Source of the DNA: Chrysomallon squamiferum
Lineage: Eukaryota > Mollusca > Gastropoda > Neomphalida > Peltospiridae
Length of the DNA: 64,000 bases
Direction: 5' to 3'
Assembly: GCA_012295275.1 (NCBI GenBank)
Contig: CM022671.1
Coordinates: 22,878,822-22,942,821 of the forward strand
Numbering within the stretch: the stretch's first letter is position 1; each line of letters begins with the position of its first letter. Of this stretch, positions 37,901 to 50,802 are shown one piece after another. Both the position numbers and the translations under genes were made by a program. Below the pieces are notes generated by a model, which worked only from the letters and a program-made list of their open reading frames with translations, ran no database searches and had not been told where the DNA came from.

Positions 37901-40900
37901 AGTATTTAAATATTTTATTTATTTTTGAGAAGACCAATTTTTATATGTACTGAATTAATTTTAATGAAGATTATTATTATTATCATTACATCATTAATAC
38001 TGTTGACACAAATTATAAAAATCAAAGAAAGAAAATTAAAATGTATTGTGACTCCACAGAACAAATATTTCTTGTAATTTATAAATAATTTAATTTATCT
38101 TCTTTTTATTATTTAAAAAAAATTAAAATCAAAAAGAAACCAAAATCATACATCTTTCTGTTTAGTCCTGGTTTATTGAAAGAGCATTCTGATTGGTATT
38201 TGTTTTGGAAATGGATTTATACAAAAGATTAAGTTGAAAAAAAAAATCACTTTTATTCCATCCTTTTTTTATTGTCATTATTCTTTGGTCCATATTTATT
38301 TATAATTATTTTACAAATGTTTTCCATAATTTTGTTACAAAAAAATTAATTGCCATAAAATTTACTCTTTCACTGACCACATTGATGTAATCACTACACT
38401 ATTAACATTAGAAGCTTAAGCTGTCAAACTTGCTGGGTGGTGTCATAATTTTAAGTAATATTATTATTTTCAGGATTCCTAAGATTTATTTCGGTACCAG
38501 GACTCACAAACAGGTGGCTCAGATTGTTAGAGAACTGAAAAAAACTGCTTACCACGACACAAGGTAAAATCAGTATTTATGAAGATTTTTTAAAGTTTAT
38601 TATTTTTATTATCCTCATCAGCAGCATTTATTTCGTAATTGGTACTCACTTCTTTATATTAATATTCCAGTTAATATTTTCATGACACTTATGTTTAGGT
38701 TTTATATAGTTTAAATTACTTCTTTTTTTTCTTGTTTTTAATAATGTGTTGTTGTTTTTTTTCATTCTTTTTTTTCAACAGAATGACAATTCTGGCAAGT
38801 CGAGAACATACGTGTATTCATCCAGTGGTGTCAAGGTCATCAGCAAAGAATGAGGGATGTCAAGATTTACTAAATGTAGATATTACTTTTAATAATTATT
38901 TTATAATAAATATAATGTAGTGTTAAAGACGTTTTGTTATGTGGTAATTACATATTTGCTTTTTAAAGTTAAAACTGACGGTTGACCTTCATTGAACAGC
39001 TATAAATTATTTCAGCATTAAATGTTTTTAAAGATTTAACATTTTGTGCTACATATAAAAATGTGTAATGAATCAGTATAACAATAGTTTGTTTATTTAT
39101 TACTAATACACTACACTGTAGGTTAACACACTAAACGTTTACATTCTTTTTATTCAAATTTGTCTAACTGATTTTATTATATTTTATGTTAATAAAGATT
39201 TGATTTACTGTCAGTTTCTTAATATTTAAGACAGCACTGGTGTTTAAATAAAGTCAGAATTTGTCAAAATGGGTGTATATTCGGTGTCTTCTTGTTTTAA
39301 AAATGGTCCAGGGATAATTAAAATGTGTTTGATTGCAGGGTCCTGGCTGCAGTTTAAACGAAAAGGCAAAACGAGTGTCATCTCATCTGGCACTGAACTC
39401 TTTTGGTCTTACAGGTGCTTGGGACCTGGAAGACATTGTTGAAGTCTTGAAGAAAAAGAAGGTAATTTATAAAGCAGTATATGTCAAATAAAACATTTAG
39501 GGATCAAGGAACAGATTTTCACATTATTTAGCTAGAAAATTCTGTTTGCAGACAATGTGTGATTCTACAGTGAAACTTAATTAATGGCTGACAGTGATGG
39601 CTTTTTTTATGTTGGTAACTCATATTCACTGCATGAGTAAGTAGCATTATATTTTATATTTATATTATTTCTAAAAAACAAATTTTTCAGTATATATTAG
39701 AAACATTTTCTAAAGTTTAAAATTATACAACTTTTACTTTTAGCAACACAGAACAGAATTATCCACAATCTTTCAAATACAGTTTAATTAAATTCTAGGT
39801 GAATGTATTTGAAAACTGCTGTTTTAAATTTTTATGTCATATTTAATAGTTAACTGTCGTGGTTTCAGTGATTTTATTTTAATGTTTCATATGAAAAGAA
39901 CATTTATGTTTGTAAAGTTTAAAGTGATTTTTTAATTTACATTTTTGTTTCAGGCTTGTCCATACTTTGTAACTAAAGGCCTCAAAGACACTTCAGACCT
40001 GATTATTTGTCCTTACAACTATCTGGTAGATCCAGTGATTAGAAAATCTGTAAGCTTTCTTTAACTTTTTCATGTTTAACTATATATATTGTTAAATTAG
40101 AATTTACTTTTCTTTAATTACTTTATTTTTGACAATGCAGATCCTGTGATATGATTTCCATTACAAGATAATAATTTCAAGATAGGTTTGAAAAAAAACA
40201 CCCCCAAAAAAAACAATCAATTATGAATTACATTTCTTAAATTGAAATAAGTAATCAGTATTTAATAAAATAGTTTCACTAATACTTTAATTAAAATTTA
40301 CGTATTTATGTATGTGTGTATGTGTTTACAGTTAAGTTATAATTTACTTTATTATTAATTTAATATTATTTTTCAGATGGAGTTAAATCTGAAACACAGT
40401 ATTGTAAAACCAGATGAGGGTCACAATACAGTTAAATTATAACTTACTTTACTATTAGTTTACTGCTATTTTTCAGATGGAGTTAAATCTGAAACACAGT
40501 ATTGTAATACTTGACGAGGGTCACAATATCGAAGACTCTGCCAGAGAAGCAGGAAGTCAAACTATCATGGACTACGATCTGAGTAAAGTCATCACAGAAC
40601 TTGATGTCCTGAGTGAGTGATTCTTTTAATACAGATATTTAATAAATTCAAAACTAAATAAATAAATCAAAAAAGAATAATATTTGATAAATTCAAAATT
40701 ATTATAAGTTATAATAAAAAATAATAACAATACAACTCTTTGTAATAATTGTTTTTCAGAAATGGAAAGATGGTTGTTAGTCATGTGACTTAGTTGTTAA
40801 CATGCACAGTTATATAAAGTTATTTTCAGAAACAGCACACAGCTATTCATTCAAATTGGTTGCTGTATTCTCTATTCTATTTTCAAATTCTAATCTTTTT

Positions 40901-43900
40901 CAGTTGAAGCCAACATCAAACTAGCTGATCATCTGAAAATCAAGACAATGGTAAGAAATTATAAAATGACAATATTGTTTATTTTTATTTTTTTTTTTTT
41001 TAAAATGCTTATTTTTTAGTGTCTGATTATATGCTTATATAAAAATAAATCCCAAATAAATTAGATTTTACTTTAAGTAAAATTTATATTTCAAAAATTG
41101 AAAAATTCAAAATTTTTAATATCATTCATCATCCTTTCAGCATTTCTGAATAAATGTAGATATTGAGAAATATATAGGTTATATAATTTATTTTGTATAT
41201 ATAATTATTTCCATTGGTAATATTATCAATATCATATGTCTGTATTTTCAGTGTTCACATTTGGAAAGGTTTATTCATCAAGAATCGGAAAATCTAGAGC
41301 AGAAAGATTTTGACAAAGCTTGTAAAATCTGGTCAGGATTTGACATCGTGGCACAGCTAAAACACATGATGATGGGTCCAGATGACTTCAAAGATTTATT
41401 GGTATGGTTTATTTTATTGATTTGCTTCACACAATTATTACAGAACTTTAATTTTTAAATTAAAATTATTATTATTATTTGAATTTTATTTAATACTTTT
41501 CTTAAGCCCTAAGCCTGTTTATATTTGCTATATTTATACTGAGTTTTTTTGTGATACATTTCCCTGAACCTGTATGCATAATCAACACACTATTTTTAAA
41601 TGTAAATAAATTTATGTTTTAAAATCCATCTTTAGTATGAATACTTATGTCAGTACCATTAAACAGAGTAAAAAATAAAATAAAATTTTCATATATGAAC
41701 AATTTAAATTTTCTTATTGAATTTTTTTTAATGGTTTCTGTTTGTGCAGCATTATTGCCAGGAACCAACTGAATTTCAAAATAGTTTTAAACAAAAACAT
41801 GTACCTTAAAATACAGATTTGTTTTATTAAAATGTTTTTTAGAAGTCATACACCTTCATTTGTGAAGATGATGAGGACCAGTTTACTAACCAACAAGGAG
41901 AAAACACGAAGTTGAAATCAGCAAGTCGTCAAGTTCTGGAACAGATTTTCACTGTTTTGGAATACATGTATCGACAGGACCTCAAGTATGTTGAGGATTA
42001 CAGGTAAGTCAATTAATTAATTAATTAATTTTACTTTAATACAGTCTAAACACTTCACTGGTTAAAAATAGGTGAATAAATAAACATAATTTTTGTTAAC
42101 ATTATCTTTATGTCATTTGTTACTAAAAGTAAATAATGTTTTTATATATGCTAATTTTTAGAAAAGAAATACTTATTACAGGAACAGGAAAATTGTTATA
42201 AATTCTAAAAAGAATATCACATGAATATTTGAACAACTGATATAATTAAATGGAAATACAGTTATTAGTTTCCTTTTTTATTTAGCTCTTTATGAGAACA
42301 ATATATTAATTTTTGTATAAAGGAGGGAAAATGCAAAACAAACAAAAAAAAACCACCCTACAATAACAATGCACTCCACAGCATTAATCTTCTTACCTTT
42401 GCATGTGTTGTTATAAATTTACCAAAATTTATATTTAATAACATATTTCTCTTCTGTTCATTCTTATTTATTTATTTATATATTTATTTATATTTGGTAA
42501 TGTCTATTTATTGCAGAGTTTCTGTTGTTAGAACTACCAGTTACAACAGGAAGCCAAAACAGCCTACAGTAAGAAAGCAGAATTTTAAAAATTTATATAA
42601 CGCAGTAGAATCTCAGAAATTTCCGTCAGGTTAATTTTTTAAATTCTTATTACTCACTTCCACTCTCATTCATAACAAATTAACCTTTACAACAAACTAA
42701 CCTAATCACTGAGAGAAATATATCTTCTATTTTGTTTACATCGCTACTGAACTAATTTTATTTTTATTTTTTTTTATTGTTAATGATATTACAGTTGATG
42801 TTATAAATAAAGTTATATGCGTTGATGCAAAATTATTGTATTCTTTAAATATATATTGTTTTAAAATTAACTTTCATGCAATATTTTCAGAATGCTGTTT
42901 GGCTAATGTCCAGAAGAAATCGATCAGGTATTTCAGAAAATATATAATTTTGTGAAGACAAACAGAAATACTGCATTTGTTTTAAAAATTCTGATTTATA
43001 TTACAATTTTATAATTTTGCTTTGAAACAATAACAACAAAAAAAAAAAAAAAAAAAAAAAGAAATTAAATAAATAAAAATAAAATAATACATAAAAAAAT
43101 GATTGTACAAAAAAAACCCTTTAATTCTGATATCACTGTAATTATAGATTAATATCTGATTCTAGTTTCAAATATATTTGATTGATTTATCATTTATTCA
43201 AAATGATGCATATGTAAACAGTTTTTATTTAATTATTTCTTTATAAAAATGTTCCTTTTCAGAACCACAGAACAACGTAGAAGTGAATTTTTCTCTTAAC
43301 TTTTGGTGCATGAATCCAGCAGTGGTATGTCAATTGTTAGTCTAAATCTTAATGTTCAAGTCGTTTTGATGGTACCAAATAAAATATTTAATACAAATAC
43401 GTTTTCACTGGTATATTGTTATTGCATTTTTAAAATTTTTAAATCTTGTTTTTTTTTTGTTTATTATTTTTGTAGGGAAATGTGATTATGACAAAATATT
43501 TTTGTTGCCTTTATTTTTATGTTGCAAGACAATTTAATGTAATCAAGCTTGAAAAATCATTATATTATCATTTTTATTCACTGGATTGTGATTAAGATGA
43601 TATTCTTTGATTTGCTATTTTTAATTATCATTTTATTTTCCTTTTTTTGTTTTGTTTTTATTCTTTTATTATCTTAATATTTATTGCAGACTTCTACTAA
43701 TTATTAACTAAAATGTGTATAATTAGTTTTTTGTGACTTTCAGTCGTTTTCAGATTTTGTTGCTTGTCGATGTCTGATTCTCACCAGTGGGACTCTCTCC
43801 CCCATGTCATCATTTCAGTCTGAACTAGGTCTGGATTTCCCAATCCAACTGGAAGCAAATCATGTCATAAAAGATGACCAGGTAATCATACTAAACTTTA

Positions 43901-45503
43901 AAGATGTTTATATAACTTATTTTAAGAATTTATTATTATAATTTGGAAAATTTTAACATTTAAATAACAAACATATAATGATTTACAGACAGATCTTATT
44001 CATTATAATTATATTATAATTACAGTAAATAAAAATGATATAAATCAAAATTGCATGTAAATGAATATCTTTTGTTTGATATTCAAGGCTTATGAAGACA
44101 TAACATTATATATATCTATTTCTCTGTATAGAATAAATTCTGTTTATATGTCTGTATGTGTATGTATATACACACATGTACATAAATTTATACTTACACT
44201 CACATATATATAGATATATATATATATTTACACGTTTATACAGTGACACAAACATACATAAACACACATACACATATATTTATATTGTTGAAATATTTGA
44301 TATTACATTATATATTTTGTTTTTTATTTCTCGTGTAGATCTGGGTTGGTGCAATTGGACAGGGACCCAAGGGTACATCATTACAAGCAGTCTACAGAAA
44401 TGTCGACACATTTGTTTTTCAGGACGAACTCGGAGAACTCATTCTTCGAGTGTGCGAAGTAATTAAAAATGAGCTTCAGTATTAATATTCTGTTGAAAAT
44501 AATAATTTAAAAAAAGTAATAATATAAAATGAAGGCAAATCAAGCAGTATTTTATAAAACAAAAAAATAAATAAAAAAGGAAAAAACTTTTTTTTAACTT
44601 AATTCCATATGAATAAAATTATATGCATCTATCATTTTATATATTACCAATTTCTTATCCATAGATAGTAAAAATAATTATTAGTTTTCCTACTTTGTTA
44701 AAAATAAGTAAGAAATCTAAGATTTTTTATTTTACCAGCATTGCTTTGAAAATAAGATAACAGTCTGAAAATGTGAATATATAAAATGTATATGTGCATG
44801 TGTGTGTTATTTTGCATCTTCTAATATACTAATTATTATAATATTGTGTTTCTTCTCTACAGACAGTGCCACATGGTGTCCTGTGTTTTCTCTCTTCATA
44901 CAACATGCTGGAGAAAGTCAGAGAAAGATGGAAGGTACGTTTTCAGACAAACTAAGTATTCCTTTACTTTTCTAGTTTGTAGAAATCCTTTGAGAATTGG
45001 GCTTGAATGTTATGTTTGAGCAATTTTTCTAAAAAATACAGTATTAATGTTATTTTTAATCATTTTTAATTTTATATTAAATATTAAATATATCTGTACT
45101 GTTGTTTCCAGACAACACGTCTGTGGATGAAGATTCTGGAAAAGAAGAAAATAATATCTGAACCAAGAGCCTCAGACAAAATAGACTTTGAAGAGCTGAT
45201 GAAGTACTTCTACAAAGTCATAGAAACCGGAGAAGACTCAGACAATGGTATGTTTTGCTTTGATTAAATTTATTTTTAAATTTACTACAAATTCTTTTAT
45301 TATTATTTTTATTATTATTATTAATTATGATTACTACTATTATTATTATTATTTTAATAATTATGATTATTATTATTTCTATTATTGTTATTATTATTAT
45401 TAATCTTGTTACTATTTTGTATTATTATTATTATTTACAATTATTACTACTACTAATACTATTACTGTTACCACTTACTATTTAGTAGTATTATTATCAT
45501 TAC

Positions 45504-45563
<60 letters not shown>

Positions 45564-47741
45564 TACTACTACTGCTATTGCCACTACTACTACTAGAGCT
45601 ACTACTAGCACCATAATTATGTTTTATGAAATACTGAAGTATAAACTTTTGGCAATAAAGAGACTGAGGGGGAACTGGTTGGAATGGGCAATTGAAATAA
45701 AGGTGTTGGTTGTTTGGTAAGGTTGTTGTTGTTGTTTTGTTCTCAGCTGATGAGGAAGGAGGTACAGACGGAGCTCTCTTTCTCGCTGTGTGTCGAGGCA
45801 AGGTCAGTGAGGGGTTAGACTTCGCTGATAACTTCGCACGAGCTGTCATCACAGTATGTACTTCATTATGTTTGTTACAAGTCTAATAAAAAATACTTCA
45901 TTTATTTATATAGTTATGTATTTATTTATAGTTATTTATTTATTTAGTTAATTATATTTATTGTTTTTATTTGTTTTAAAAAAATAATTTAAAAAAACCC
46001 AAATAAAATCTTTCCATTCATTCATTGATTCATTCATTCATTCACATATTTATTTTAATTTTTTTTAAATATCATTACATTTGCATATATTTTTTTTTTT
46101 TATTTGTCAGTTTTCATTTACTTATGTGCTCTTTTATTTATTTTTAGGTTGGAATACCTTACCCAAACTTTAAAGATATACAGGTGAGATTTTTGGAAAT
46201 CTTGCACTTCCTATGTAGGACAGCATTGGTATTTTTATTTAGTGGTATTTGTTATCAGTGTGACTTGTTTTCTCTGTTAATAATATCCAGCTCGCATATT
46301 TATCTGAAGCCAGTTCAGGACTATATGAATGCTTCCTTTGAGCCTGTTAGGAGTCCTAGCTGGGTGGTTTTGGTTCTGTAGTTGTAATTTAATAATAATA
46401 TTTATTATTTTACTAGGTGGAACTGAAAAGAAAATACAATGATCAGAATCGCTCGCGAGGGTTGCTGTCTGGCAGTGACTGGTACGAGATTCAGGCTTTC
46501 CGAGCGCTCAACCAGGCTCTGGGTCGATGCATTAGACACAGGTAGTTTCAGGTGATCTTTGTGTAGTCAGTGGTTAGAGCACTGGACTGAGGCACGATCT
46601 GTCACAGGATCCATTCTCCTTTGTACATCTTTTTTTCCTACATGTGTCTGATATGTCAAAAGTATTATTGTTAGTGTTTATCAGATTTTGGTTTTATTGC
46701 AGTTGACGCAATCCCAGAAATATGCCCCATGTTATGGTTTTTTAAGCTTTAGCATGATGTTACTATGATGTCGAAATCAAAATGTCACTGTTTTCTGTAG
46801 TTCTTGTATGAGGAAAGGAATATGTATATGAGAGGAAAAAAATTATTTCCTAACTTTGAAAATCAATTTAGAAGAATGTACCTGAATGAGTTTTAAAAAA
46901 TGACTTGTTGATTTTGAGGTTTTCTTGTTTTAAAAGAATTATAATGTTACATTTCACAGAAACTGGAAACATAATTGTCTTAAACTTTGGAAAAATAATC
47001 TATGTTTTGTGCTTATTTATAATGCCAATAGTTCATTGATTTGGAAAATAATAAAGACACAATATAAAGCGTAATTGTCATATCTATTTCAGGAAAGACT
47101 GGGGTGCCCTTATTTTAGTGGATGACAGATTTGTTAAAAATTCACAGAAGTATTGCAAAGGTAAATTACCACTGATGCTGGTACTCAAAAGTTTCTTTTG
47201 ATTATTTTAATACACTATTTTATATAATAATGCAACATTTTTAATTTTTTTTTATTTTACTTCTCAATCAGAGTTGAAATTATTTAATGATATTAGTTTA
47301 TTTTATTTGTTTCTTTCTCTATTGTTTCAGTTCTTTCACTCACTTTTCAACTTTAAAAGTTAACTGGTATTTGGTTATTAATACATACAGATGTTTTTCT
47401 TCTCGTTTTATAAATTCCAGGCCTTTCCAAATGGGTAAGAAAGAAAACTCAGCCATTTCACAATTTTAATCAAGCAATGGAATCCTTGGCGATGTTCACG
47501 AAAACCAGGATTGAAGCATCAGAAAATGAAGGGTTCGTTTTTGCAGAAAATATATTTTATGTTATAAATTTAAGATCCTCATAAAAATGTATTAATTTGA
47601 AATAATGTCACTGTTGTTAAATTTATAAATTATATCTTCCTGTTGTGTATAACACTGATAGGTCTCACTAAAGATAATTTTTTTTATATATATATATAAT
47701 TCTGTCACACTGATCTGAAAAAAGTTTATTTTGTTTATTTT

Positions 47742-47778
<37 letters not shown>

Positions 47779-50700
47779 TACAAACTTTTTAAATTATAAT
47801 CCGATGTTTCAGTCTCCATTTATTATTTTGTAATGACACAACACAACCTTTCTTCAACAGACCAGATACGTCATTTTTCCCAAGGACACCAGGTACACAT
47901 GTTTCCCAACAAAATAAAAGTCTAATGTTACCCAGCACACCAGTGAGTACAAAACAAAACACCACTGAATTTTCATCTCTTTCTGAAGTAAAAGACCAGA
48001 AGTCATCATCAACTCTGGCATCAGGAATTTCTAGATCTAGTACTCCAGTCCAAGCGTCAAAAACAAGATCAGTTGGTCAGACATTTTTCACCACCCAGGC
48101 TGGAAAGGGGTGTGGTCAGAGAAATGTTCTTCTTGAAGCTGGCGACTCACCTATGTCTGCACGGAAAGGAACGCCAAGTGCGAAGAAAGCTAAACCTTTA
48201 CAAGGACATTCGTCTTCCAACAATAATAAACACGTTTCATCTGCAGACTCGCTGAATGTATGTAATATGAAGGACTCAAAAAGTGCAAATAATTCTAGCA
48301 TGGTAAGTGATAATGAGTGTGAAGTTAGCTCAAAACAAAACGTTTCAGCAGTAAATTGTGAAAATGATGTTACCGTGATACTGGATGATGAGCCAGAAAA
48401 GACAGGAGATAAGCCAGAGGCAAAGAAGATGGCCACTCCACATAAAAAAAGTGGTAAAGAAATCAATAAATTCTTTAAGTTCTTTAAAATGTCCACCACA
48501 CAGAATAATAAAGCTGATTCAACAGTAATTAGTGCCTCTGCTACAGAGAATAAGTCTGATGGTTCAGATAATATAGAAACAAAAACACTGGAGAATTCAC
48601 CAAAACATGAGAATGTTTCTACTACAGAGAAGTCTGCAGAGAGTCCATTGTTGTTTGAAGGATCTTTCCAGGACAGAGAAAAACGGGATGGTTTTTTAAA
48701 CAGTAATAATAACAATGACATGAATGAAACATCTGTAGAATCCTGTAAGAAACCATTGTTCAGGAAAATCAAATTAGGACTGGGATTAGACAGTGAACAG
48801 AAGGTAAAGAAAGAGGAGACTGGTGCTGATACTGAAAATGTGGAAGTCAAAGTAGAGGCAGCAACAAAAACAGAAGTCGGTGGTGATGTTAAAAGTGAGA
48901 ATGTGAACTCCAGTGGTGAAGAGGATTTTGCAGAACTTTTGGTAAAAAGACGAAGTTCGAGAAAGCTGAAACGCAAGTCGATGAACTTGTCAAAGCCAGG
49001 AAAGAAAAGACAAAAAGGAGTTGAATTTTTAGACTCCTCAGAAACATCCAGTGATAAGGTAGTCATTAATTAATACATGGAACATTTAAAATGTCTTAAT
49101 CTGTGATGATAAAATAATACTATGTTGACATACTAACACTGTTGTACTAAACATTATGCATCAGTTGTGAATTTGCTGATGAATTATTTAAAATTTTGTA
49201 ACGTGATAAATTAAATAATTTGTTCTGTGATTCATTAAGAGTATTCTGTAATAAGTTAAATTCTGTATACATTTTATTCAGAAATATTTTGTACATTTAA
49301 ATTATTAAATCAGTTAGCAATATTTAACATTAATGACATTAAAAAAATTATTACTGAAAGAACATAAATATAAAGCTGTTTCAGGTTGTTCAGTTAAGTC
49401 AGGAAAAGATTTAACTGATTTGATTGTAAAGCTCAGAAGAATTAAAAAATACATTATTTTAAGAATTATTAATGTTTTAATAATTATGTATATTCCCCAA
49501 CAAAGCTTTGTAAAATAGAATAAATAATTATTAATATTTCATTTATTCCAGAAACGTCAAATTCAGTGTTCTGCATGTGGCAAGGTTTTAGTTGATGATG
49601 CTAAAGGTTATTCAAAGAAGTTTTAACTAAATTATTTGAAAACCTCTCTCTTTATCTTTCTTTAACTTTTAAAATCTATCAGTATTTTAATTAAAAAATT
49701 AATTTTATGGTTTTTGTTGAATTTTTAAAAATATTTAATGTAAATCCAAAATAATAATTATATTATTTTTTAATTATTATTGTTATTATTTATTTTTGAA
49801 CAATAATTTAGAGAAAGAGGCTTTGTGTTTTTGTTTTCTGTGAAATGTTACTACACATATTATCCATTAAAATGATTAATAATAATAATAATAATAAGCA
49901 ATACTAATAATTTCTTTTCTTTTTCAAGGTTGTGAAAAAACAAAGAGGATACCCAGTTTCCTCCAAAGCATTCTAAATAAACAGAACAGATCTCTGATAC
50001 ATTTCACCAGCTCCGACTTGCCCAGTAATCTGCAAATCAAAACTGCAGAGGAAAAATCAGGTAAGTGTATTTTTAAAATTACAATTAATCTCAAACATTT
50101 TTAATTTTAAAAATATTACTTTTATCAGAATTTCTTTTAAAAATATATCAGATACCTATTTAGCTATCATTGTAAAATACGTCAAATATTTTCAAATATT
50201 TTTTTTATAGAGATCTGTAAAAGGTGATTGGACAGAAATAAACTTGTGTGGTTTTTTTTTTAACATATTTGTGTTTTTTAGGAATGTGTTTGAACTGTCA
50301 CTGGGAGGAGGGGGAGGGAGTCTGTGTTCAGTTTCTCACTTGTTCTCTGTGTGATGTTTGTGATATAATTGGCTGCAGAGTTGTCTTCAGTACAGGTGTT
50401 TCACAGTTTGAAACAGGACAGGTAAAAATGAATAATAAAATTTTACTATTGTGACTCAGTTTGAATTGTAACACATTCAGTCACATAATTTATTTATCAT
50501 TCAGATAAAATAAATAGATGTATAAATTAAAATAAGAAAAACCAATAAAAACAATTAATAGGGAATAAAAGCAATATCAAAACAAAATTAAAATTACCTT
50601 TGAACACATGAACAATAATTAAATCAGTTTGGTTAAAACATTTTCTACTCCATTGTCTAAATCAGCAGAATTGTCAACAAAAACTGATACATAACTGCAT

Positions 50701-50802
50701 TTTTTTAAATAACAGTTTTCATGTTGTTGTTTTTTAAACTAATTATTATTTTTTATGTATTTTCAGATTTGGCTGTTAGATTCGATGGTGAAATGGGTGT
50801 AA
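34992..50802 (+). CDS. BRIP1: Fanconi anemia group J helicase (BRIP1/FANCJ)
   Basis: XPD-family 5'-3' DNA helicase with a 4Fe-4S cluster, acting in interstrand-crosslink repair and G-quadruplex replication. Exons: 34992-35093, 35753-35864, 36277-36321, 36840-36986, 37224-37297, 37666-37859, 38474-38563, 38782-38875, 39339-39461, 39954-40049, 40477-40612, 40904-40950, 41252-41401, 41843-42003, 42517-42568, 42891-42927, 43263-43324, 43744-43881, 44339-44458, 44863-44934, 45112-45247, 45747-45853, 46148-46183, 46417-46541, 47093-47160, 47421-47532, 47861-49058, 49552-49606, 49929-50060, 50282-50421, 50767-50802. Phase holds throughout, giving about 1398 aa (human 1249). Seen: N-terminal [16 protein letters not shown]; Walker A PTGSGKS with K55; Fe-S cysteines C266, C281, C290, C329; motif II DEGH at 372-375; [20 protein letters not shown]; and motif [12 protein letters not shown]. 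After about 880 comes a long Ser/Lys-rich tail (exon 27), then a Cys-rich C-terminus (about 1279-1398). The family has DEAH in motif II. Exons 6 and 11 are preceded by duplicated acceptor/exon starts. Confidence 0.95.
37529..37700 (+). repeat. decayed tandem duplication over BRIP1 exon 6 acceptor
   Basis: A segment ending TTTTAGAATGTTAGCAAAAA at about 37585-37605 resembles the true exon 6 start TTTTAGAATGATGGAAAAAA (37661-37680). Similarity extends both ways: AAATGTCTTTAGA matches AAATGTCCTTAGA upstream, and TTGTAAACATATCA matches TCGTAAACATGTCA downstream. Unit length is about 80 bp. The upstream copy reads into a stop and is not part of the deduced coding sequence. Confidence 0.6.
40328..40527 (+). 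repeat. 100-bp tandem duplication over BRIP1 exon 11 acceptor
   Basis: Unit 1 (40328-40427) and unit 2 (40428-40527) align without gaps with about 11 mismatches by eye. Each holds the end of intron 10, a TTTTTCAG acceptor, and the first 51 bases of exon 11, including the DEGH codons. Only unit 2 continues into real exon 11. Unit 1, read from its own acceptor at 40377, reaches an in-frame TAA at 40440-40442. Confidence 0.9.
45510..45573. repeat. (ATT)n/(ACT)n microsatellite in BRIP1 intron 21
   Basis: Long ATT array followed by ACT triplets, about 170 bp before exon 22. The Asn/Ser-rich reverse frame over it is an artefact. Confidence 0.95.
46551..46620 (+). repeat. possible tRNA-derived SINE head fragment
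   Basis: GTAGTCAGTGGTTAGAGCAC resembles the A-box and D-arm of tRNA-derived SINEs, and GGATCCATTCTCC about 35 bp on resembles a degraded B-box (GGTTCGANTCC). It lies just after the exon 24 donor in BRIP1 intron 24. No SINE body or tail was identified. Confidence 0.4.
47746..47773. repeat. (AC)n microsatellite in BRIP1 intron 26
   Basis: About 14 AC dinucleotides. Confidence 0.95.

Noticed and set aside
42569-42630. Longer version of BRIP1 exon 15 ending at a second GT
   Set aside because: The frame stays open to that GT, but the resulting phase does not fit exons 16 and 17. The GTAAGA donor after 42568 restores phase and aligns with the family.
45478-45852. 124-codon Asn/Ser-rich minus-strand frame
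   Set aside because: It reads through an (ATT)n/(ACT)n microsatellite and the antisense of BRIP1 exon 22.
48116-49066. 316-codon open frame on the minus strand
   Set aside because: It is the antisense of BRIP1 exon 27. The plus-strand frame continues the FANCJ coding phase across splice sites on both sides.
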